DNA from: an uncultured Alphaproteobacteria bacterium
GTDB taxonomy: Bacteria; Pseudomonadota; Alphaproteobacteria; HIMB59; GCA-002718135
Assembly: GCA_902630465.1 (NCBI GenBank)
Contig: CACOVJ010000006.1
Coordinates: forward strand, 1 to 47,403
Reading direction: 5' to 3'
DNA: 47,403 nt
The first letter of the stretch is position 1; every line of letters begins with the position of its first letter. The notes below the pieces were generated by a model, which worked only from the letters and a program-made list of their open reading frames with translations, was not told the DNA's origin and did no database searches. Below, piece after piece: positions 6,786 to 15,964 of this stretch. Made by a program: the position numbers and the translations under genes.

Positions 6786-7937
6786 CTATTTGACTGTTGA
6801 TAAATCTGTCCATGCAGAATTATTATTACTCGAAACTACAGTAGCCTTAATGAATTTCATAATGTGCAATCCGTCATTAACATTAGGTAGAATTTTAATT
6901 AAATCAGATTTATTTTCTTTGTTTAGAATAACATCTGCTGCATCTGAATAGATTTGTGCAAAAGCTTCTAGATATCCCTCTGGATGACCAGCTGGCACTC
7001 TTTCGAATGAAAATGAACCATGTTGTTTTAATGATCCTCCTCTCGTTATTATCTGGTTCGGCTTTCCAAGTTTACTAAATGTAGCGTAATTTGGATTCTC
7101 TTGTGACCAATGAAGTGCTCCTTTATCACCATACATTGATAATCTAAAATTATTTTCTTCACCTGTTGCAACCTGTGATATTGATAAGTTTCCTTTTACC
7201 TTATTTGACATCCTTATCATAATTGAGGCATCATCCTCAAGTTTTCTTCCATCAACAAAAGTTGTTAAGTCTGCAGCTACAGACATTAGTTTTTCTCCGA
7301 TAATAAATTCAATTAAATGCATTGTATGACTGCCAATATCTCCTACAGCACCGGCAACACCGCTTCTTTTAGGATCTGTTCTCCACTCTGCTTGTTTATT
7401 TTCACCTGTTTCTTCTTCTTTTGAGCCTAACCATCCCTGAAGATATGAACCTTTAACCATTCTTATTTTTCCAAGTTCACCGTTTTTAATTAATGAACGC
7501 ATTTCTCTTATAACTGGATAGCCAGAGTAATTGTGTGTCAGAAAAAAGTGTGCTTTAGATTTAGTAACTGTATCAGATAATTTATAAGCATCCTCCATTG
7601 TTGAAGTCATAGGTTTATCGCAAATAACATGTATATTTTTATTTAAAAATTCAATTGCAGGTGCTGCATGCATATGATTTGGAGTTACAATTGAAACTAC
7701 ATCTATTCCATCTTTTCTTTGTGATTCTTTTTCAGCCATTGTTTTAAAATCAGGATAACTTCTTGATGGGTCTAATCCAATTTCCTCGGCTGATTTTGTA
7801 GCTTTTTCTGGAGTTGAAGATAAACATCCAGCGACAAATTCATATTTATCATCCATCCTTGCACATAATCTATGCACTGCACCTATAAAAGCACCTTGCC
7901 CACCACCAATCATTCCAAGTTTAAGTTTTTTATTCAT
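6786..7937 (-). CDS. Gfo/Idh/MocA family NAD(P)-dependent dehydrogenase
   Basis: This 383-residue cytoplasmic oxidoreductase has an N-terminal Rossmann domain with the glycine motif GMIGGGQGAFIGAVHR, the CDKPM segment carrying the usual catalytic lysine, and a GDIGSHTMHL motif with the conserved aspartate and histidine of the C-terminal domain. Family members oxidise or reduce hydroxyl groups of sugars and inositols, and the exact substrate cannot be told. It follows the TIM-barrel isomerase by 9 bases on the same strand, so the two form a two-gene operon that probably handles one sugar or cyclitol by a dehydrogenase-isomerase route. The terminator at 6734-6752 ends it. Confidence 0.9.
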   Translation of the reverse strand: MNKKLKLGMIGGGQGAFIGAVHRLCARMDDKYEFVAGCLSSTPEKATKSAEEIGLDPSRSYPDFKTMAEKESQRKDGIDVVSIVTPNHMHAAPAIEFLNKNIHVICDKPMTSTMEDAYKLSDTVTKSKAHFFLTHNYSGYPVIREMRSLIKNGELGKIRMVKGSYLQGWLGSKEEETGENKQAEWRTDPKRSGVAGAVGDIGSHTMHLIEFIIGEKLMSVAADLTTFVDGRKLEDDASIMIRMSNKVKGNLSISQVATGEENNFRLSMYGDKGALHWSQENPNYATFSKLGKPNQIITRGGSLKQHGSFSFERVPAGHPEGYLEAFAQIYSDAADVILNKENKSDLIKILPNVNDGLHIMKFIKATVVSSNNNSAWTDLSTVK

Positions 7938-7946
7938 TTTAAAATT

Positions 7947-8999
7947 TTATATACCTAAAAGTTTTTTATTAGTCTGTTGATCCATACGGGAGTCTGCAAA
8001 ATCATCAAAAGCTTTTTCAGTGACATCAATTATGTGATCACTAATAAATTTTGCACCTTCCTCTGCTCCCTGTTGAGGACTTTTAATACAACATTCCCAT
8101 TCAAGCACCGCCCATCCATTGAAATCATATTGAGATAACTTAGAAAAAATTGACTTGAAATCTACCTGACCATCCCCTAAGGATCTAAATCTTCCAGCTC
8201 TATCTATCCAAGATTGGAAACCTCCGTAAACTCCCTGCCTACCTGTTGGGTTTAATTCAGCATCCTTAACATGAAACATTTTCAATTTTTCATGATAAAT
8301 ATCAATATGATCAAGATAATTTAAATGCTGAAGCACAAAATGACTTGGATCATAAAGCATATTACATCTTGGATGATTTTTTACTTTTTCTAAAAACATT
8401 TCAAAAGAAATTCCATCATGCAAATCTTCACCAGGATGAATTTCATAGCATAAATTTACACCTGATTGATCGAAAGCATTTAGAATTGGTAACCAACGAT
8501 TTGCAAGCTCATTAAATGCTTCTTCAACTAAACCTGATGGTCGTTGAGGCCATGGATACATATAAGGCCAAGCTAGTGCTCCAGAAAATGTGGCATGTTC
8601 TGTAAGACCTAAGTTTTTAGATGCTTTTGCAGCCATCATTAATTGATTTATTGCCCAATCTTTTCTTTTGGATGGATTACCTCTAACACTTTCATCTGCA
8701 AATCCATCAAATGGAATATCGTATGCAGGATGAACTGCTACTAGTTGTCCTTGGAGATGAGTTGATAATTCTGTAAGCTCAATTTTATTTTTGTCCAAAA
8801 TACCTTTTATTTCATCACAATAGCTTTTGCTTTCAGATGCTTTAGATAAATCAATAAGACGTTTATCCCATGAAGGTATCTGCACTCCTTTATAACCTAA
8901 ACTAGAAGCCCATTTAGAAATACCATCTAATGAATTAAATGGATTTTCATCTCCAACAAATTGAGCAAGAAATATAGCAGGTCCTTTGATTTTTTTCAT
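7947..8999 (-). CDS. Sugar phosphate isomerase/epimerase family (AP endonuclease 2-like TIM barrel)
   Basis: The 350-residue protein has the metal-site pattern of xylose-isomerase-like TIM barrels: NLCYEIHPGED (glutamate), NMLYDPSHF (aspartate and histidine), MFHVKDAEL (histidine and aspartate) and VLEWECC near the C-terminus (glutamate). Relatives include IolE, IolI, MocC and hydroxypyruvate isomerases, so a dehydratase or epimerase role on a keto-sugar or keto-inositol is possible. No signal peptide is seen. It is the first gene of the pair with the downstream dehydrogenase, and it lies far from the larger cyclitol region at 37700-47403. Confidence 0.85.
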   Translation of the reverse strand: MKKIKGPAIFLAQFVGDENPFNSLDGISKWASSLGYKGVQIPSWDKRLIDLSKASESKSYCDEIKGILDKNKIELTELSTHLQGQLVAVHPAYDIPFDGFADESVRGNPSKRKDWAINQLMMAAKASKNLGLTEHATFSGALAWPYMYPWPQRPSGLVEEAFNELANRWLPILNAFDQSGVNLCYEIHPGEDLHDGISFEMFLEKVKNHPRCNMLYDPSHFVLQHLNYLDHIDIYHEKLKMFHVKDAELNPTGRQGVYGGFQSWIDRAGRFRSLGDGQVDFKSIFSKLSQYDFNGWAVLEWECCIKSPQQGAEEGAKFISDHIIDVTEKAFDDFADSRMDQQTNKKLLGI

Positions 9000-9047
9000 T
9001 TTTATTTAAAAATATTTAAACATGATTTGCAATTCTAGTCATCTAAA

Positions 9048-9773
9048 TTAAATTATTTTTTTGAAATTTTTATATAAAATTTCTGCACTAGTATTCATTG
9101 ATTTCATATTAATTTTTGCATTTTGATCAAAAACTTTTAAAGCTCCTTTACCTAAACTATCTTCTAAGGCTTTCTCATATTCTGGTACACATGACCACTG
9201 GCTAACTGTATCTTCTTTAATTTCTATGTGAAATTGTATTCCATATGCATGATCCATGTATTTAAAAATTTGATACTTGGTAGTGGGTGATGAAGCTAAA
9301 ATTTTGACATCATTATTTTTTTCTAATTCTATTACTTCATAACTATGCCACTGAAGGGCCTTTATTTTTTCAGGATATTCTGAAAACAACTTATCAAAAT
9401 TTTTATTCTTGGTCATATTTATGTCCAATATTCCTATTTCTGGTGGGTTTGATTTAACAACTTGCCCGCCTAGGACTTCTCCAAGTAGCTGACAGCCAAG
9501 ACAAAAACCTAAATAAGGTTTTTTAAGGTTAATAACGTATTCCTTTATCTTATTCTTTTCATCTATTAACCATGGATATGTTTCTTCCATCCAAGTATCC
9601 ATTGGGCCACCCATACAAAACATAGCATCATAAGAAGATAGATTATCAGGAATTTTATCTCCCTGATCTAATTCAATAGTTGTTATGTTAAATTTATCTG
9701 TTTTCATTAAGTCGAGTATATAACCAGGTGTTTCTATTGGTATGTGTTGCAGTATTATTATATTTTTAGACAT
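9048..9773 (-). CDS. Class I glutamine amidotransferase domain protein (GMP synthase-like)
   Basis: This stand-alone GATase1 protein of 241 residues has the nucleophile elbow GFCLGCQLLGE with the catalytic cysteine, the oxyanion-side FCMGGPMDTW and the histidine in GIQFHIEIKED. Such proteins hydrolyse glutamine or gamma-glutamyl compounds; the acceptor is unknown and no synthetase domain is attached. Its start overlaps the end of the ogt gene by 8 bases, so they are probably co-transcribed, though no functional link is obvious. Confidence 0.85.
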   Translation of the reverse strand: MSKNIIILQHIPIETPGYILDLMKTDKFNITTIELDQGDKIPDNLSSYDAMFCMGGPMDTWMEETYPWLIDEKNKIKEYVINLKKPYLGFCLGCQLLGEVLGGQVVKSNPPEIGILDINMTKNKNFDKLFSEYPEKIKALQWHSYEVIELEKNNDVKILASSPTTKYQIFKYMDHAYGIQFHIEIKEDTVSQWSCVPEYEKALEDSLGKGALKVFDQNAKINMKSMNTSAEILYKNFKKII

Positions 9774-10212
9774 TAGCTTCTAGATTAAGTAATTTTTTCT
9801 TTAGCTTAATACCCCCTAAACCTGAAAATCCGCCAAGCGAACCGTCACCTCTTACCACTCTATGACATGGTATAATTAATAATAAATTATTTTGTCCACA
9901 AACATTTCCAACATAACGGGGAGAAGTTTTCAACTTTTTTGCAATATATCCATACGATACTGTAGTTCCAAATTTTATTTTGGATAATTCTTTCCAGATT
10001 TTATTTTGTAAGTCAGATCCAGATAAACTGTATGAAACATTAATTTTTTTTAATTTTCCTAAAGTATATAGTGTTACCTGTTTTGAGACATAAATTAAAA
10101 ATTTTGAACTTGTATAGTTTCTTATCTTACCAAATTTAAGTGATATAATTTTTGAACCACTAGATTTGATTGTTATCCATCCAAAAGAAGTCTTAAAAGA
10201 ATAAGAATTCAT
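9766..10212 (-). CDS. ogt: Methylated-DNA-protein-cysteine methyltransferase
   Basis: The protein removes O6-methyl groups from guanine in DNA by transferring them to its own cysteine. The active-site IPCHRVVRGDGSLGGFSGG-like motif is present, as are the helix-turn-helix residues (VSYGYIAKKLKTSPRYVG) used to bind DNA. I chose the ATG at 10212 (148 residues, MNSYSFKTSFGWI) because it matches the usual N-terminus; an in-frame start at 10248 would add 12 residues and overlap the divergent DUF6494 ORF. There is no clear Shine-Dalgarno at either. Confidence 0.9.
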   Translation of the reverse strand: MNSYSFKTSFGWITIKSSGSKIISLKFGKIRNYTSSKFLIYVSKQVTLYTLGKLKKINVSYSLSGSDLQNKIWKELSKIKFGTTVSYGYIAKKLKTSPRYVGNVCGQNNLLLIIPCHRVVRGDGSLGGFSGLGGIKLKKKLLNLEANV

Positions 10213-10267
10213 ATATTTAAATATATCACTATTGATGGAATCTAACAAAATAATTTATAATGTTAAA

Positions 10268-10477
10268 ATGGATGAAGATAATTTAAATATTGAAATTAGA
10301 AAATTTTTAAAAAAAGTTGGTATTACTTCTCAACGTGAAATTGAAAAATTTATAAGAAATAGCGTTGCTAATGGCAGCCTTAAGGAGGGTCAATCTATAG
10401 AAATTTCAATGAATTTGTCGTCAAAGAATAATGAATTATCTCATGTGATAAAAGAAACTATAAATATTAAAAAATAA
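10268..10477 (+). CDS. DUF6494 family small protein
   Basis: With the ATG at 10268 the product is 69 residues, starting MDEDNLNIEIRKFLKKVG and continuing TSQREIEKFIRNSV. This pattern resembles the small alphaproteobacterial DUF6494 proteins as I remember them; their function is unknown. In-frame earlier starts (TTG 10232, ATG 10235) would overlap the longer form of ogt and are less likely. It is soluble, with a helical N-terminal half and a beta-like C-terminal half. It is divergent from ogt and convergent with the flavin-reductase-like gene. Confidence 0.75.
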   Translation: MDEDNLNIEIRKFLKKVGITSQREIEKFIRNSVANGSLKEGQSIEISMNLSSKNNELSHVIKETINIKK

Positions 10478-10504
10478 ATCTTTTTCACGTAAATACATGG
10501 ATAT

Positions 10505-11110
10505 TTATTTAGGCCTTTTCATTTTAAATTTTGAACTGACCGTTGTATATTCAGAATATCCCATTCTCGCAACATAACGCATTGCTGCACTATTCACTCT
10601 TCCTTTTTCTATAAAGCTATCTTTAATATAAATTCCAATCACTTCACCCATTACCATTGTAGAAAACTTTCTTGAAGTAGACTTTAATTTTATAGATTTT
10701 AGTAACTTACATTCTAGATTTACAGGACTATCATCAACGGAAGGAACTGTAACCAATCTTGATTTACGTTTTTTCAATTTAGTCAAAACAAATTCATCAT
10801 CATCTTTATGAATATCTTTTGAAGAGAGGTTCATTTGTTTTCGTGTTGCTGTTGTTGCAAAATTAACTACAAACTCTTTTGTTGTCATTATGTTTGTTAA
10901 AGTGTCTTTTTTTAGAGAAGACCTATCAGACGCTCCCGCAACAAACATTATCTGTGGGGGATCATCTGCTATAGCATTAAAATAAGAATATGGGGCTAAA
11001 TTGACAATACCTTTTTTATCAATAGATGAAATCCACCCAATAGGTCTTGGAAATATTAATGATTTATAAGGATCAATCGAAAATGGGTTTTTTTTTGGCT
11101 GATAGAACAT
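10505..11110 (-). CDS. Flavin reductase-like FMN-binding split-barrel protein
   Basis: The 201-residue protein belongs to the flavin reductase/flavoredoxin group: FPRPIGWISSIDKKGIVNLAPYSYFNAI near the N-terminus and PPQIMFVAG with DTLTNIMTTKEFVVNFAT are the typical FMN-binding segments. It would bind FMN in the cytoplasm and act as an NAD(P)H:flavin oxidoreductase or partner of a monooxygenase, but no such partner lies beside it. It stands alone on the minus strand, ending 27 bases from the DUF6494 gene and separated by 66 bases from the M16 peptidase gene. Confidence 0.85.
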   Translation of the reverse strand: MFYQPKKNPFSIDPYKSLIFPRPIGWISSIDKKGIVNLAPYSYFNAIADDPPQIMFVAGASDRSSLKKDTLTNIMTTKEFVVNFATTATRKQMNLSSKDIHKDDDEFVLTKLKKRKSRLVTVPSVDDSPVNLECKLLKSIKLKSTSRKFSTMVMGEVIGIYIKDSFIEKGRVNSAAMRYVARMGYSEYTTVSSKFKMKRPK

Positions 11111-11176
11111 TATATTTTTAAATTAATAGTAAGTGAGTATTTATAAAAGTTCTAATAAATTAATCTAGACTAAATG

Positions 11177-12430
11177 TTAGTTAAGTCGAGTTTGAATTTT
11201 ATCAAGGTTTTCAAGTTTTGATAGAGGTCCAATACTGGAAATAGTGATAGGGCCTGACACTATTTTTCTCGATATATTTTGAACTGTTTCTTTAGAAACT
11301 AAATCAATCTTTTTAATAGTTTCAGACGGCTCAATAATTCTATTAAAAACTAATAATTGCCTTGCAGCACTTTCACAACGTCTGAATGCACTTTCACGAC
11401 CCATCATTAAACTTGCTTTTAATTGCGCCTTACCTCTATTAATTTCTTTTTCAGTTATGGAATTAGGACTATTGTTTAATTCATTACATAATACTGGTAT
11501 TAATTCTTGAATTTGATTTTCACCTGTGCCACAATAGATCCCAAACACGCCTGTATCAGTATAAGATGAGCTAAAAGAAGAAATACCATATACGAGTCCT
11601 CTTTTTTCTCGAATTTCTTGAAATAGTCGTGATGACATTCCACCTCCTAAAAGTGAAGAATAAACAAGTAAAGAATAAAAATCATCATGATGATAATCAA
11701 GTCCTTCAAAACCTAATAGTAAGTGGATTTGCTCTAATTTTTTGTCTTCTCTATATTCTCCAGATTTATAGTCAGCTTTTACTCTGGAATTTAAATGTCC
11801 CGATGGTAGATTGGTACAAGCTTTTTTAATAGACTCAACAAATTCATCATGATTAATCTTACCTGCAGCACTAATTATCATCTTATTTGGATTATAGTGA
11901 TTCATCATAAAAGACTTTACTTCTTCTCTAGAAATATTTTTAATAATATCAGTTTTACCTAATATAGATCTACCCATTGGCTGATTTGGATATGCTTTTT
12001 CTTGCCAGTAATCAAAAATCATATCATCTGGTGTATCAAGATACATGCCTATCTCCTGAATAATTACACCTCTTTCTCTATTAAGCTCTTCTTCAGCAAA
12101 AGTTGAGTTTTGAAGTATGTCTGTTAATATGTCTATTCCATATGGCAAGTCGTCTGCTAATAATTTAACATAATATGCGGTAATTTCTTTTGAAGTATAT
12201 GCATTAATATCACCACCGACGTTTTCTATAGTTTCAGCAATTTGCAGGGCATTTCTAGTTTTTGTTCCTTTAAATGCCATATGCTCAAGAAGATGTGCTA
12301 CGCCATTGACTTCTTTAGTCTCATCTCTTCCACCAACATAATTCCAAATTCCCATTGAAACTGTCTCAAGACCTGGCATGTTTTGAGTAACTATTCTTAA
12401 TCCATTGTCTAGTTCTGTAATTTTTTGCAT
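11177..12430 (-). CDS. M16 family zinc peptidase (mitochondrial processing peptidase-like)
   Basis: The 417-residue protein carries the inverted zinc motif HLLEH in VAHLLEHMAFKGT and the downstream glutamate region (ERGVIIQEIGMYLD) typical of active M16 peptidases. The C-terminal half has the usual GGGMSSRLFQEIREKRGLVYG segment. It is close to the MPP/PqqL type found in alphaproteobacteria directly after thrC, as here with 1 base between the genes. No signal peptide is seen, so it probably works in the cytoplasm on peptides. It closes the long cox operon-like run. Confidence 0.9.
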   Translation of the reverse strand: MQKITELDNGLRIVTQNMPGLETVSMGIWNYVGGRDETKEVNGVAHLLEHMAFKGTKTRNALQIAETIENVGGDINAYTSKEITAYYVKLLADDLPYGIDILTDILQNSTFAEEELNRERGVIIQEIGMYLDTPDDMIFDYWQEKAYPNQPMGRSILGKTDIIKNISREEVKSFMMNHYNPNKMIISAAGKINHDEFVESIKKACTNLPSGHLNSRVKADYKSGEYREDKKLEQIHLLLGFEGLDYHHDDFYSLLVYSSLLGGGMSSRLFQEIREKRGLVYGISSFSSSYTDTGVFGIYCGTGENQIQELIPVLCNELNNSPNSITEKEINRGKAQLKASLMMGRESAFRRCESAARQLLVFNRIIEPSETIKKIDLVSKETVQNISRKIVSGPITISSIGPLSKLENLDKIQTRLN

Positions 12431-12431
12431 A

Positions 12432-13799
12432 TTAAATATTTTGTAATAAGTAATTTTTAACTTCTTTGGTATTATTAGGTAATATAGTTAACTTTTCTTC
12501 TTTATCAAAGAGATTACTTAATTCTATTGGTATATCTGCTGTTTTATTAATAGCTTTTTCTACAGCTAAATTAAATTTAGCTGGATGAGCACAAGCCAGA
12601 GAAACCCAAGTCTCGTCATCATTTTTGTCCATAAGTAACTTTAAACCTGTAGCAGTATGAGGATCGGATATATAATTATACTTTTCAAATACCTTAGAAA
12701 TTGTATCTAAGGTTTCATCATCATTAATGCTAGAAGCATCATAAATTTTTTTAAAATTATTAATTACTTTTGGACTAAATAAATAATTTCCTGTTTTATT
12801 AAATTCATCAAAAGCATTTTTTACTTGATGACTATCTCTGTCAAAACTTTCAAACATCTGTCGTTCAAAATTACTCGATATTTGTATGTCCATACTTGGA
12901 CTATATGTTTGAGATACAATTTTTTTGTTCATTTGACCATGTATTAAAATAGATTTTAAAATATCATTTTTATTTGTCGCAACATGAAGTCGATTAATGG
13001 GAAGACCCATTTGTTTTGCTACATAAGCAGAAAATATATTTCCAAAGTTTCCTGATGGAACAATAAAATTAATGTCTTTATTTTTTATCTGTAGATGACT
13101 CCAAAAATAATATACAACTTGAGCTATTAATCTTGCCCAATTTATTGAATTTATTGCAGTTAAAGAAGTTTTATTTTGTATTTCATCATCTACAAATAAA
13201 GTTTTTACGATATTTTGACAGTCATCAAAATTACCTTCAATTGCAATATTAAAAATATTTTCTTCATCAATTGTCGTCATTTGTTTTTGTTGAATTGGAG
13301 AAACTTTGCCATGTGGGTGTAATATAAATACATTTATATCTTGATTTGTTTTAAAAGCATGAATTGCTGCAGATCCAGTATCTCCAGATGTTGCACCTAA
13401 TACAGTTAATTTTCTTGGATTTACATCTAAACTATTTGAAAATAATTTTCCTAAAAACTGTAATGCATAATCTTTAAAAGCATATGTTGGACCATAAATT
13501 AGTTCTAAAATATACTTATTAGTTTGTAATTCTTTTATTGGTGCTTTTTTTTCATGCCTAAAATTTGCATAACTCTCATTTAAAATTTTTTGTAAATTAC
13601 TTTTAGTAAAGTTTTCTCTTACAAATGGAAAGATTATTTCTAAAGCTACATCTTCGTATGATTTATTTTCTAAGTTATCAATATTAATAGTGGGCCACTC
13701 AACTGGCAGATATAATCCTCCATCTTTTGAAAGACCTTGATAAAGGATTTCATTGAATGATTTTTTAAGAGAATTATCTCTCGTACTTAAATATTTCAT
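12432..13799 (-). CDS. thrC: Threonine synthase
   Basis: This PLP enzyme converts O-phosphohomoserine to threonine. The cofactor lysine lies in YGPTYAFKDYALQFLG, the phosphate loop in TVLGATSGDTGSAAI, and the N-terminus has the ThrC signature MKYLSTRDNS...GLSKDGGLYLP. At 455 residues it is the normal length of the longer (type 2, proteobacterial) form. It directly follows the M32 carboxypeptidase gene with no gap and is followed at once by the M16 peptidase, a thrC-M16 order common in alphaproteobacteria. Confidence 0.95.
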   Translation of the reverse strand: MKYLSTRDNSLKKSFNEILYQGLSKDGGLYLPVEWPTINIDNLENKSYEDVALEIIFPFVRENFTKSNLQKILNESYANFRHEKKAPIKELQTNKYILELIYGPTYAFKDYALQFLGKLFSNSLDVNPRKLTVLGATSGDTGSAAIHAFKTNQDINVFILHPHGKVSPIQQKQMTTIDEENIFNIAIEGNFDDCQNIVKTLFVDDEIQNKTSLTAINSINWARLIAQVVYYFWSHLQIKNKDINFIVPSGNFGNIFSAYVAKQMGLPINRLHVATNKNDILKSILIHGQMNKKIVSQTYSPSMDIQISSNFERQMFESFDRDSHQVKNAFDEFNKTGNYLFSPKVINNFKKIYDASSINDDETLDTISKVFEKYNYISDPHTATGLKLLMDKNDDETWVSLACAHPAKFNLAVEKAINKTADIPIELSNLFDKEEKLTILPNNTKEVKNYLLQNI

Positions 13800-15278
13800 T
13801 TAAAGGTATCTATTATTTATATAATTTTTAAAATATTTAGCATTTAAACTTGAGTTTGTAACCTGTTCTAAAACTTCATTTGTACTAAAAAAACTCGCTT
13901 TTTCATGAATATTTGTCTTTAGCCATTTAACTAAATCATCAAATTTCCCTTTTTCAATATTTAAGTCTAGTTCTGGTAAATCAATTCTTAATTGACTTGT
14001 AAATTGAGCTGCAGTCAAGGCTCCAAGTGAATACGTTGGAAAATATCCAAATAAACCTGCATACCAATGTACATCTTGTAAACATCCGTCAGTATCTTTT
14101 TCAACTTTTCTATCAAACAATTTTTTATATTCTTCATTCCATGCTTCTGGCAAATCATTAACATTAATTTCATTATTAAATATTTTTCTTTCAAGATTAA
14201 AACGTAAAATAATATGCAGGGGATAGGTAACTTCATCAGATTCAACCCGAATAAACGATTTCTCAACTCTTGTTCCAAGCAAATATAAATTGTTTGGATC
14301 AAAAGAATTATCTATAATGTTGAATTTATTTTTTAATATTTTTGATAAAAATTTTTTAAAAGCTAGTGATCTTGTTATTTGCATTTCAATCATAAGGGAC
14401 TGGCTTTCATGCATTGCCATTCCTCTTGATTTGCCCACTGGTTGATGACTCCATTTCATGGGGAGATTTAATTCATATAATGCGTGTCCTGTTTCATGCA
14501 TAACTCCATCAAGAGATGAAAAAGGATTTTCTTTATTATATCTTGTTGTAATTCTTACATCATTTGTAGAACCGCCACAGAATGGGTGCACACTTTTATC
14601 AAGCCTTCCTCTTTTGAAATCAAAACCAATTATTTTCATAATGTGTTCAGCAATATCCTTCTGTTGATTTTCACTAATTTTGTATTGAATAGGAAAAATT
14701 TTTTGTGATTTTTGCTTTTCAATTATAGTATCGATTAAAGGTTTTAGAAATTGTTGAAGATCATCAAACACATTTGCAATTAGTTGCGTGTTTGACCCTG
14801 GTTCAAATTTATTAACTAGCGCTTCGTAGGGTGATAAATTAAATTCTTTTCCTAATATACCTGCTTCCTCTTTGGTAAGATTAATTAATTCATCCAAACT
14901 TTTTTTTATAAAATTAAAATTTGAATTTTTTCTTGCTTCCTGCCATTCACCTTCACATTTTGCTGCCATTCTAGATATTTTTTGAATTAGTTCAGAAGGA
15001 ACTGAAGATGTCAATTTATGTTCTCTTTCTATTTCCCTTAAATTACATAAGTCATTTTGATCTAAATCTTCATTCTTTGCTTCTAATATTAAATCTCTTA
15101 CTTCATTTGAGGATATTTTATCATGACTTAACTTGGATAGGTAAGCAAGCTGCTCCGCCCTTTGGTTTCTAGAGTTAAAGGGCATCATTGTTGACATATC
15201 CCAGTGTAAAATCCCTGCAATATCTGATGATAGAGAGGCCTCTCTAAAGATTTCCTTAAGTTTTGTATAAGCAATCAT
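13800..15278 (-). CDS. M32 family metallocarboxypeptidase
   Basis: The 492-residue cytoplasmic enzyme removes C-terminal amino acids from peptides. It has the zinc motif HETGH in GVMHETGHALYELN, the following GKSRGMAMHESQSLMIE and IRVESDEVTYPLHIILR segments, and the C-terminal GYFPTYSLGALTAAQF, all characteristic of thermostable carboxypeptidase 1 (Taq carboxypeptidase). Length is typical. Its start overlaps the stop of SURF1 (ATGA), and thrC starts immediately after it. Its position between SURF1 and thrC is not one I know as standard. Confidence 0.93.
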   Translation of the reverse strand: MIAYTKLKEIFREASLSSDIAGILHWDMSTMMPFNSRNQRAEQLAYLSKLSHDKISSNEVRDLILEAKNEDLDQNDLCNLREIEREHKLTSSVPSELIQKISRMAAKCEGEWQEARKNSNFNFIKKSLDELINLTKEEAGILGKEFNLSPYEALVNKFEPGSNTQLIANVFDDLQQFLKPLIDTIIEKQKSQKIFPIQYKISENQQKDIAEHIMKIIGFDFKRGRLDKSVHPFCGGSTNDVRITTRYNKENPFSSLDGVMHETGHALYELNLPMKWSHQPVGKSRGMAMHESQSLMIEMQITRSLAFKKFLSKILKNKFNIIDNSFDPNNLYLLGTRVEKSFIRVESDEVTYPLHIILRFNLERKIFNNEINVNDLPEAWNEEYKKLFDRKVEKDTDGCLQDVHWYAGLFGYFPTYSLGALTAAQFTSQLRIDLPELDLNIEKGKFDDLVKWLKTNIHEKASFFSTNEVLEQVTNSSLNAKYFKNYINNRYL

Positions 15279-15964
15279 TTATACTTTCTAATTAAATAAA
15301 TAATATAGATAATTAAAATCGAAAAGCTCATTAAAAACCAAGTAATAGCATATTGTAAATGATTATTTGAAAAATTATGTTTTGCTGTTGATGGAAATAA
15401 AAATTCTTCACTATATTTAGTCATATTTTTAATGAAAAACTTTTGATTTATATCGATTTGAAAATATTTTTGAATTTCTTTTAAGTCATAATAATACCAT
15501 TCATTTTTTTCTGGAGAATTTTTTGGAGTAAACATTTGTTTTTCAGTTGGATATCTCAAATATCCTAAAATTTCTGTAGAAATAATATCAGAATTGTTTT
15601 TAAAATAATCTAATTTATTATATTCAAACCAACCTTCATCAATAAGGTATTTATTGTTATGGTTATCAGTTAACAGACTAGCAATAAAAAAACCGTTTTT
15701 ACCATTGTATGTTTTAGCAGGAAAAAAAATTTTTTTTGATCTGTCAACAGTCCCTTTTGTTATAATTTTTGTAAACTCATCCATGTTTCTATACTTCATC
15801 TTTGCCATAGATAAAGATAAGGGTTTTTCTTTTGATAAATTATCAAATTCTTGGATTAAATTTTTTTTCCACACTAGTCTTTCGAGCTGCCAATTACCCA
15901 AGTATAATGTTAGGACTATGCAAAAAAAACTAAATAAAGAAAATTTTAAAGGAAATTTACTAAT
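15275..15964 (-). CDS. SURF1 family cytochrome oxidase assembly protein, apparent ATT start
   Basis: SURF1 is an inner-membrane protein that helps insert heme A into cytochrome c oxidase. The protein shows a first membrane helix (FSLFSFFCIVLTLYLGNWQ), the WQLERLVWK motif just after it, a periplasmic domain, and a second helix near the C-terminus (WFLMSFSILIIYIIYLIRKYK). The first ordinary start codon in frame is TTG at 15901, which would remove the first helix. The frame stays open up to the coxC stop, and ATT at 15964 sits 5 bases after GGGGAG, giving 229 residues. I therefore call the start at ATT. The gene begins directly behind the coxC stop codon and overlaps the M32 gene at its end. Confidence 0.85.
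   Translation of the reverse strand: MSKFPLKFSLFSFFCIVLTLYLGNWQLERLVWKKNLIQEFDNLSKEKPLSLSMAKMKYRNMDEFTKIITKGTVDRSKKIFFPAKTYNGKNGFFIASLLTDNHNNKYLIDEGWFEYNKLDYFKNNSDIISTEILGYLRYPTEKQMFTPKNSPEKNEWYYYDLKEIQKYFQIDINQKFFIKNMTKYSEEFLFPSTAKHNFSNNHLQYAITWFLMSFSILIIYIIYLIRKYK

Noticed and set aside
6736-6951. A 71-codon plus-strand frame starting within the terminator repeat
   Set aside because: It runs antisense through the end of the dehydrogenase gene, has no ribosome binding site and resembles no family known to me.
15922-15929. A frameshift in the T8 tract near the SURF1 start as an alternative to the ATT start
   Set aside because: In the other two frames upstream of this tract stop codons come very close and no start codon is available between them and the tract, so a length change would not give a better start. 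The current frame already yields the expected first helix.
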